Assembly: GCA_030431355.1 (NCBI GenBank)
Contig: JAUIJG010000006.1
Coordinates: 1-28,672, forward strand
Source: a bacterium
Lineage (GTDB): Bacteria; Cyanobacteriota; Vampirovibrionia; Obscuribacterales; Obscuribacteraceae
Length of the DNA stretch: 28,672 bases
Direction of reading: 5' to 3'
The notes below the pieces were generated by a model. The model saw nothing but the letters and a program-made list of their open reading frames with translations, was not told where the DNA came from and searched no databases. Made by a program: the position numbers and the translations under genes. How positions within the stretch are numbered: the first letter of the stretch is position 1; each line of letters opens with the position of its first letter. Shown here in pieces: positions 22,239-28,672 of this stretch.

Positions 22239-24008
22239 TTAGCCTTCTTTACGGGTAAAGGAAAAAGGTTTAAGAAGTCGCTTTGACCACTTATTGGTTT
22301 TTCGCTCTTTCGATAGTTCTTGAGCTTCCTGGCTTTTAACTTCTTTTCTGTGCTTCTTCTGTTGTTTTCTGATGGATTTCAAGCGCTTGTTTTCTTCTTG
22401 CTCGGAGACTTCCAGCAAGTCGTCGTCTATGTCGATAACCTGCTCGCCCTTCGGTGTTTTGAACACCATGGTCGATTTACCGTCATCTTCTGTGGTGGAG
22501 GACTTATTGTCATCACTCTGGAGTAAAGTCTCCAGGTTTGAGACTTTGTGCCCGGTTAAAATTTGAAGCTCTTTTTGCTGAGCTTTGGCATCATTAATGC
22601 CCGCCACAGGAGCAAGCTGTTTGAGAATACCTTGCTTGGCCGTGAAAGACGTCAGCTTTATGGTGGGATGGTATCTGCGGTCCGGTGTTCTGGCTAGTAG
22701 TTTGGCAGTCTCCGGCTCAAGCACCATCAATGTGGCAGCCACTTTTCTCTGGGTGCTGTTGGCATTGCGGGTGACGTCTTTGCCGCATACAACCATGGAT
22801 GTGGAGCCGCCGCCATCGAGGTTCATGGCGTCCACACAGCCCAGTCCGCGCATGAACTTTGCCAGGTCCCACATATTATGGGCGCCTTCCACGGTGACGA
22901 GAATCAATTTCTTGTCTTTGGTGAAACCACAGGCGGTTCTATGGGTGATCTTGCTGGAGGTCCAGCTCAGTTTGAATTTTTCTGCTTTGAGGCCTACGTA
23001 GAGTCTGCCGTCCTTGACCAGGGTCGGTCCCCCGGAAATGGCGTGCTCGACATCGTTCCAGTCTTTAGGGCTGGTGTGCCATTTGAGATGCACCTGGTCG
23101 CCTTTTTTGAGGTAGGCAAGGTCGCTCTCTTTCTTGTCCGTGAGGACGTAGCCGCCAAACGGAATGCGCATCGCTCTCTGATGTTTGTCTACCACTTCGC
23201 CTTTGGCATTCACGCCTATGAGCGTTCCGTCATAGGCGAGGTTAACTGAATCTCCCCATCTCCTTGTATATAGGATCATCTTTGCTCCATGAATTCTGGG
23301 CTGATTCATGTTGTTGACCCAGAGGGAGCGGGCGTTGGGGTTGGATGTTTTCAAGATGCCGTGCAGGTTGACCGGCGCGAATTTGACCTCTTTGTCTCTG
23401 GTGATTCCCATGGCTACTCTATTGAAAAGAGAGCCTGAGATCCATTCACCATCCATTTTTATTGCACCGAGGGGGGTGCCGTCTTTCTTGAAGTAGTTAG
23501 CGTTGACCGCCACCAATGCTTTGCTTTCGGAGGCATGGTCTTCCACTGTTTTGAGGCGATCGAAACTGTAACCGGCAAGATAGGGGCGGACAGCCAGGTT
23601 GTTGCGATGGATATCTACCTCCGCCACATTAATGCAGAGAGGACCGCGGAAATAACGGAACACCAGGCCCGGCTTTAACGTGAGCACATTGAGCTTGTCT
23701 ATGTAGTCTTGCGGTCTGACCGGTTTCGGAGCTACCTTTTTAACTACGTGGGTTTTTTTCTTGGCTTTCTTCGAGCGAGAAGAATATTTGTAGCGTCTTT
23801 CCGAGCGACTTATGGAGCGGTATTTCGCCTTTGTCCTGGTCGATTTCTTCTTCGCCGACTTATGGCTTCTGTAAGAAGCGCTCGAAGATACCAGGGCTTC
23901 TGCTTCCATATTGGAAGTCAATGGTCCTGCCAGGGGCGCAATAAGAAGACTGGCTGCCAGTAGGGAGCCATGTGCTATTTGTTTTATTCTGCCGGCGGAA
24001 AGCCCCAA
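22239..24008 (-). CDS. Exported phosphodiester glycosidase (NAGPA-domain) protein
   Basis: The protein has 589 residues. The start is TTG 24008, with GAGGA eight bases ahead. A signal peptide (SLLAASLLIAPLAG) precedes a Ser/Lys/Arg-rich linker at about 41-97 (runs such as SAKKKSTRTKAKYRS). The NAGPA domain covers about 115-435: V166-A-V-N-A-N-Y-F, I324-S-G-G-P-T-L-V-K-D-G, then M395-N-L-D-G-G-G-S-T-S-M. This fold is known from the mammalian 'uncovering enzyme' and bacterial YomE-type proteins, which cut sugar-phosphodiester bonds. The last 100 residues are highly charged, with a predicted coiled coil (EQEENKRLKSIRKQQKKHRK). It is likely periplasmic or wall-associated and may act on wall teichoic-like or glycan phosphodiesters. 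The basic linker and tail are unusual. Confidence 0.88.
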   Translation of the reverse strand: MGLSAGRIKQIAHGSLLAASLLIAPLAGPLTSNMEAEALVSSSASYRSHKSAKKKSTRTKAKYRSISRSERRYKYSSRSKKAKKKTHVVKKVAPKPVRPQDYIDKLNVLTLKPGLVFRYFRGPLCINVAEVDIHRNNLAVRPYLAGYSFDRLKTVEDHASESKALVAVNANYFKKDGTPLGAIKMDGEWISGSLFNRVAMGITRDKEVKFAPVNLHGILKTSNPNARSLWVNNMNQPRIHGAKMILYTRRWGDSVNLAYDGTLIGVNAKGEVVDKHQRAMRIPFGGYVLTDKKESDLAYLKKGDQVHLKWHTSPKDWNDVEHAISGGPTLVKDGRLYVGLKAEKFKLSWTSSKITHRTACGFTKDKKLILVTVEGAHNMWDLAKFMRGLGCVDAMNLDGGGSTSMVVCGKDVTRNANSTQRKVAATLMVLEPETAKLLARTPDRRYHPTIKLTSFTAKQGILKQLAPVAGINDAKAQQKELQILTGHKVSNLETLLQSDDNKSSTTEDDGKSTMVFKTPKGEQVIDIDDDLLEVSEQEENKRLKSIRKQQKKHRKEVKSQEAQELSKERKTNKWSKRLLKPFSFTRKEG

Positions 24009-24339
24009 CTCGAGATTCCTCTACTAAATGAATGATAAAACTCTGTAAGAATTATGTACCCATTCAACAGTATAAGTAAATCAAAGCGATTTGGCTAAAA
24101 TCCTTCAAAAACTGCCTGGTAGCCGCAATCGAGCCGTGTAGCTGCCATTGTCCTCAGTTAGAGGGTAGTAAAGTGAATAAATTTAATCCTGAATTCACCC
24201 GGTATATATACTTGCCATAGTCAAGGGGATATCTGAATTGATGCTGGTTCCTGCGCTAAAACCGCGGGACGAAATTATCTGCCTGGACTGAAGTGAACCT
24301 TGAGGCGAGGTCAATTTGGTGTCGAGTTTGGTGCCGATT
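24009..24339. other. 331-bp intergenic region, no gene seen
   Basis: It lies between the NAGPA gene and glyQ on the minus strand. A TATCAT close to the NAGPA start on the minus strand could be a -10. A perfect ten-base palindrome, GTATATATAC, is at 24202-24211. No tRNA shape, no frame longer than 20 codons with a ribosome binding site and no strong terminator were found. Confidence 0.4.
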
Positions 24340-25272
24340 TTACTTCTTGGTGGCAAGAAATTTCTGGCGATACTCTTCTACCAGCGCTTCTCTTTGATCC
24401 TGGGGTAGAAGGGGAAAGCCCATCTCTATGCGTTGCTCTAAGAAGGCACGAGCTACTCGCTCAGCCAGTTTCCTTATCTTCAAGATATTGGCCATACGCT
24501 CGTCTTTGCCGATTATGCCTCTGGCATCCATTAAGTTGAAAGTGTGGCTGCACTTGAGGATATGCTCGTAGGCCGGCATTACAAGCTTTTTGTCCAGTAA
24601 GGAGAGGGCTGCTTTTTCATGCAGATCAAAGAGAGAAAAGAGGGTGTCGGGGTCGCTCTCTTCGAAATTGTAGGTCGATTGCTCAATTTCGTTGCGGTGA
24701 TAAAGCTCACCGTAGGTGATGTGATCGTTCCATTTGAGGTCGTAAACGCTGTCCACATCCTGCAGGTACATGCAGATGCGCTCCAATCCGTAGGTGATTT
24801 CAGCGGCCACGGGTTTGACGTCCAGGCCGCCGGCCTGCTGGAAGTAAGTGAACTGCGTTATCTCCAGACCATCCAGCCAGACTTCCCAGCCAACTCCCCA
24901 GGCGCCAAGAGTCGGCGACTCCCAGTTGTCTTCGACAAAGCGAATGTCATGGTTTTTCGGCTTGATGCCAAGGGCTTTGAGGCTGTTTAGGTAGACATCC
25001 TGCACGTCATCGGGAGATGGTTTGAGAATGACCTGGTACTGAAAGTAATGCTGCAGGCGGTTTGGATTCTCGCCGTATCTACCATCGGTGGGTCTGCGGC
25101 AGGGGTCAGGGTTTGCCATTCTCCAGGGTTCCGGCCCGAGAACTCGCAGGAATGTGCTGGGGCTCATGGTCGATGCGCCCTTTTCTATGTCGTATGCCTG
25201 CAATACCAGACATCCCTGTTTGTCCCAGAATTTGTTCAGCGCCTGGAGCGCTTGTTGGAAGGTGAGACTCAT
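24340..25272 (-). CDS. glyQ: Glycyl-tRNA synthetase alpha subunit
   Basis: The protein has 310 residues, the usual size for GlyQ. The N-terminus is diagnostic: [20 protein letters not shown], then [13 protein letters not shown]59[23 protein letters not shown] is also present, and A-E-I-T-Y-G-L-E-R. It forms the alpha part of the alpha2-beta2 enzyme that charges tRNA-Gly and holds the class II catalytic site. The beta subunit gene (glyS) is not beside it in this window. The usual 'V-E-P-S/C-R-R-P' reads N-P-D-P-C-R-R-P here. GGGAG lies six bases before the ATG. It is divergent from the MoxR operon. Confidence 0.97.
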   Translation of the reverse strand: MSLTFQQALQALNKFWDKQGCLVLQAYDIEKGASTMSPSTFLRVLGPEPWRMANPDPCRRPTDGRYGENPNRLQHYFQYQVILKPSPDDVQDVYLNSLKALGIKPKNHDIRFVEDNWESPTLGAWGVGWEVWLDGLEITQFTYFQQAGGLDVKPVAAEITYGLERICMYLQDVDSVYDLKWNDHITYGELYHRNEIEQSTYNFEESDPDTLFSLFDLHEKAALSLLDKKLVMPAYEHILKCSHTFNLMDARGIIGKDERMANILKIRKLAERVARAFLEQRIEMGFPLLPQDQREALVEEYRQKFLATKK

Positions 25273-25492
25273 AAATGCTCCCGTTTCTGCCCTTTTCGCC
25301 GTATCTACCTAGCAAACCAAGCAACTAGAAGCTCAAGCAAATAGAAGCAAAGTTCCTATAAAAGTGATAAGTTTAACATGATAGATAATGGGTAAATCAT
25401 GGCTGAGGGCTAAATTTACGAGCTCTGTTTCAATTTACGCCTAGCCTAGTGATAATCGGTAGATAGTTGTTGCAAGGACGAAATTCAGCCTA

Positions 25493-26536
<1,044 letters not shown>

Positions 26537-27925
26537 ATTTGTTGTTCCTGAGCCAGGCTCGGAATTTGATCTAAAAGGGGTAGAGTTTAGTGTTCCAGGC
26601 AGCGGCTACAAGGTGGTGCTGGAAGCTCGCTTTTGGATCGCTGTTTCGGTGGTTCTGCTCATCTATCTGATAGCAATCGAATCCAAAATGGAATGGTTCT
26701 ACCTGATCGCCGCCGGTGGGACTTCGACTATTTTGATGGGGCTTTTATATCCATATCTTCAGGTACGAGACATTGTGGCATCATGCGCGATACCGCCGGA
26801 TGGAGTAGCCGGAGACCGGCTGCGAGTGCGCGTGCGCCTCAAAAGACTTTCTCCCCGCTCTCAGGTGACCAGGCTCTTTCCCATTCGCTGGCTGGTGGTG
26901 CGCATCAAGCTTGTGGGAGATAGACACAGTTTCAGCGTGCTCAAGCCGATCACCGTAGATACCATCGCCAACGAAGCCTGGGTCGTAGCCCAGAGCCCGC
27001 CTCTGCCTCGCGGTGTTTATAGAATCGACGCAGTTGAAACTTACACCTGTTTTCCTTTTGGACTGGCGTGGTGGTCCAGGGACTTTCCAATCGGTGTAGG
27101 TGGAAAAATTGTGGACAACCCGGTGGTGACTGTTTATCCGAAAGTTTCCGGTATCGAGGGTAACTTCCTTTACCGCTTGAGAGCAGCTGGTAGCACCGCG
27201 CTCATCTCCTCTGCCACCAGGGCATCCAGCTCCATGTCCTCGGCTTCGGTTCGCAGTTTGCGGGAGTTTGTCACCGGCGACAGTCCCCGGTTTATCCACT
27301 GGGCTTCATCGGCTAAGACCGGCAAGCTTGTGGTCAGGGAGTTCGACTCCGAAGGTTTGCCTGGTTATGACTTGCTCATCGACTTGACTGCCGGTTGGAA
27401 ATCTGTGGAGCAATTTGAACTGGCTGTGTCGGTGACCAACTCGCTTTTGAACTATGGATTTCGTATGGGTGGTGCTCCGGAGCTCTATCTCATCCCTGAG
27501 TTGCATCAAGATCCCGCCGAACTGCCACTCTGCCTTCTTGACCTTCCTCCCTTGCCTCCCGGTGTTGCCCGATGGTCCCAGCTATTAGCGCGGGTGGAGG
27601 CTGTCTATCCGAAGCAAGACGATTATGAACCGGCGGTGCCTGATTTTGGTGCCGAAGGCAAACTGGCTCTGCTTACGGTGCGTCCTGCCCAGATGGAGGA
27701 CGAGCGGGGACAAGTAGACCTCGATATCAATAAGAAAGTGGATATCTGGGTCATGTCCAGGGCATTTCGCCAGGCATCATCCTCGGCGGAGAAGGCGGAA
27801 GCATGGACCATGAGCCAGCGGGGTGTGATTCCTGCCCATGCAGGCTCCTCCGACCGTCGTGGATCTTCCGGACCTCCAGGCAGGGTGTTGGCTAGCCTCA
27901 CGGCTTTTGAGGAGATAGCCCACCT

Positions 27926-28672
27926 ATGAGCGATGGCAGGCCAGATTTGGAGAACGAAGACAAGGGCTCCGATACCCAGGTGGTCGAGCGTGACTATGAA
28001 GAGTTCGAGAGTGATTCTCCCCAGGTGGATCTTCCTGCTTCCGGTTCTCAGAAAAGAAGCCAGGAAAGTGGTGGCAAAGAGAAGACCGTAGAGGTCGAAC
28101 ATTCCTTTTCCATGCGAGTCGCCGCCTTTGCCATGGTGATTTCAGTAATTACCGGGGCATGTATGTACGCCAACACCATTCCCGCCATGGTGATTCTCTA
28201 CCTGTGGATGGCCGGGATGGGGATCTTTCTCTCATACAGGTATCGCCAGGAGAGGCCGATCTGGGTCACTGCGGTGCCCGTTATCGGAGCCATGATTGTA
28301 ATCGGAGCTTTCGTTACCATCACCGCTCAACAGATAATGAGCCATAACGTCAATTTCTTGATTCCGTTCTTACAGGTACTTGCCGGTTTGCAGGCTTTGC
28401 ACTGTTTTGATTTGAGGACCCGGGAAGATTTCAGTATCTCTATTTTAATTGCCCTGGGTGTTTTTACTTTTACAGCGGCCGCGGCAAGCGATTATCTCTT
28501 TATCCTGTTGGCTCTCAGTTTCATCCTCTCTCTCTCTTTTCTCCTCTATTTTGATGCTGTTTCCAGGAGTCAGGGAGTGGGACCATCGAGGCCGGTTGGC
28601 GAGGGTCGTCCTGGTTCGATGCCTAAACCCAAGCCCATTGTCAGCCGTGGTGCCAGGGCTGCTTCCGTGGCT
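27926..28672 (+). CDS. DUF3488/transglutaminase-like membrane protein (TgpA type, partial)
   Basis: The frame is open from ATG 27926 to the window end (249 residues). Residues 1-60 are acidic and polar. Five or six membrane helices follow: about 62-80, 84-103, 113-135, 140-155 and 166-208. L148-Q-V-L-A-G-L-Q-A-L-H-C-F-D-L-R-T-R-E-D-F-S-I-S-I-L resembles the 'K-x-L-E-x-R-x-x-R-D' loop of TgpA-like DUF3488 proteins. The transglutaminase-like catalytic domain would lie downstream of the window. ATG overlaps the DUF58 stop (ATGA), so expression is coupled. Gene order MoxR, DUF58, DUF3488 supports the assignment. The C-terminal catalytic triad cannot be checked here. Confidence 0.85.
   Translation, partial: MSDGRPDLENEDKGSDTQVVERDYEEFESDSPQVDLPASGSQKRSQESGGKEKTVEVEHSFSMRVAAFAMVISVITGACMYANTIPAMVILYLWMAGMGIFLSYRYRQERPIWVTAVPVIGAMIVIGAFVTITAQQIMSHNVNFLIPFLQVLAGLQALHCFDLRTREDFSISILIALGVFTFTAAAASDYLFILLALSFILSLSFLLYFDAVSRSQGVGPSRPVGEGRPGSMPKPKPIVSRGARAASVA

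Noticed and set aside
21787..22242. 151-codon plus-strand frame antisense to the ROK kinase
   Set aside because: Mirror frame of a gene with a full set of catalytic motifs.
24202..24211. Palindrome GTATATATAC
   Set aside because: Simple alternating TA sequence, frequent by chance, with no associated element.
25413..25439. Direct repeat AATTTACG twice, 19 bp apart, before MoxR
   Set aside because: Eight bases in an A/T-rich promoter region is easily chance, and no symmetric operator is seen.
26781..27299. 172-codon minus-strand frame within the DUF58 gene
   Set aside because: Antisense shadow; DUF58 motifs on the plus strand are clear.

Overview
The window is 28.7 kb of chromosomal DNA from a bacterium with mid-range base composition. 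It has a separate glycyl-tRNA synthetase alpha gene, many secreted TPR and WD40-type proteins, frequent TTG starts and short intergenic gaps. I see no rRNA, tRNA, insertion sequence, prophage or CRISPR array. The mix of envelope and repeat proteins would fit a little-studied Gram-negative-type lineage, for example the non-photosynthetic relatives of cyanobacteria (Vampirovibrionia/Obscuribacterales). That placement is a guess from gene style and not a measurement.

Region 1 (1-6070, minus strand) is the most interesting part. Five genes are packed head to tail: a ParB/Srx-domain protein, a fold-type III PLP decarboxylase, a PLP beta-synthase fused to a rhodanese domain, a SufS-like class V aminotransferase, and a GNAT acetyltransferase cut by the window edge. 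A perfect 9-3-9 inverted repeat (6050-6070) lies 32 bp in front of the first start and matches the 21-bp Fur consensus at 17 positions. A beta-synthase, a decarboxylase and a ParB/Srx protein are the same family set as SbnA, SbnH and SbnI of staphyloferrin B synthesis. I therefore propose an iron- (or zinc-) controlled amino-acid-derived metallophore or thiol pathway. It probably continues beyond the left edge.

Region 2 (6071-7393) holds an LRV-repeat protein and a run of tiny ORFs with very strong ribosome binding sites, one of which can be masked by an upstream CCTCCTC. Region 3 (7394-10942) has a nucleotidyltransferase and a beta-CASP metallo-beta-lactamase RNA-processing-type enzyme on the minus strand. 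Divergent from them is an APH-type kinase, followed by a small membrane protein.

Region 4 (11016-18644) is rich in secreted or membrane proteins of unknown role: a coupled TPR/WD40 pair, a TPR-DUF1266 fusion, an MscS channel, a Cys-motif membrane protein, small membrane proteins, a degenerate peptidase-like protein and a sigma-region-4-like small protein. Region 5 (18762-20506) looks like an imported cassette. A near-consensus promoter has a TetR-type operator in its spacer and is followed by a pirin (YhhW type) and an SDR oxidoreductase.

Region 6 (20589-25272, minus strand) contains a gamma-glutamylcyclotransferase-like protein, a ROK sugar kinase, a phosphodiester glycosidase (NAGPA) domain protein and glyQ. 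Region 7 (25493-28672, plus strand) is the classical MoxR ATPase - DUF58 - DUF3488/transglutaminase operon, with the last gene cut by the window end.
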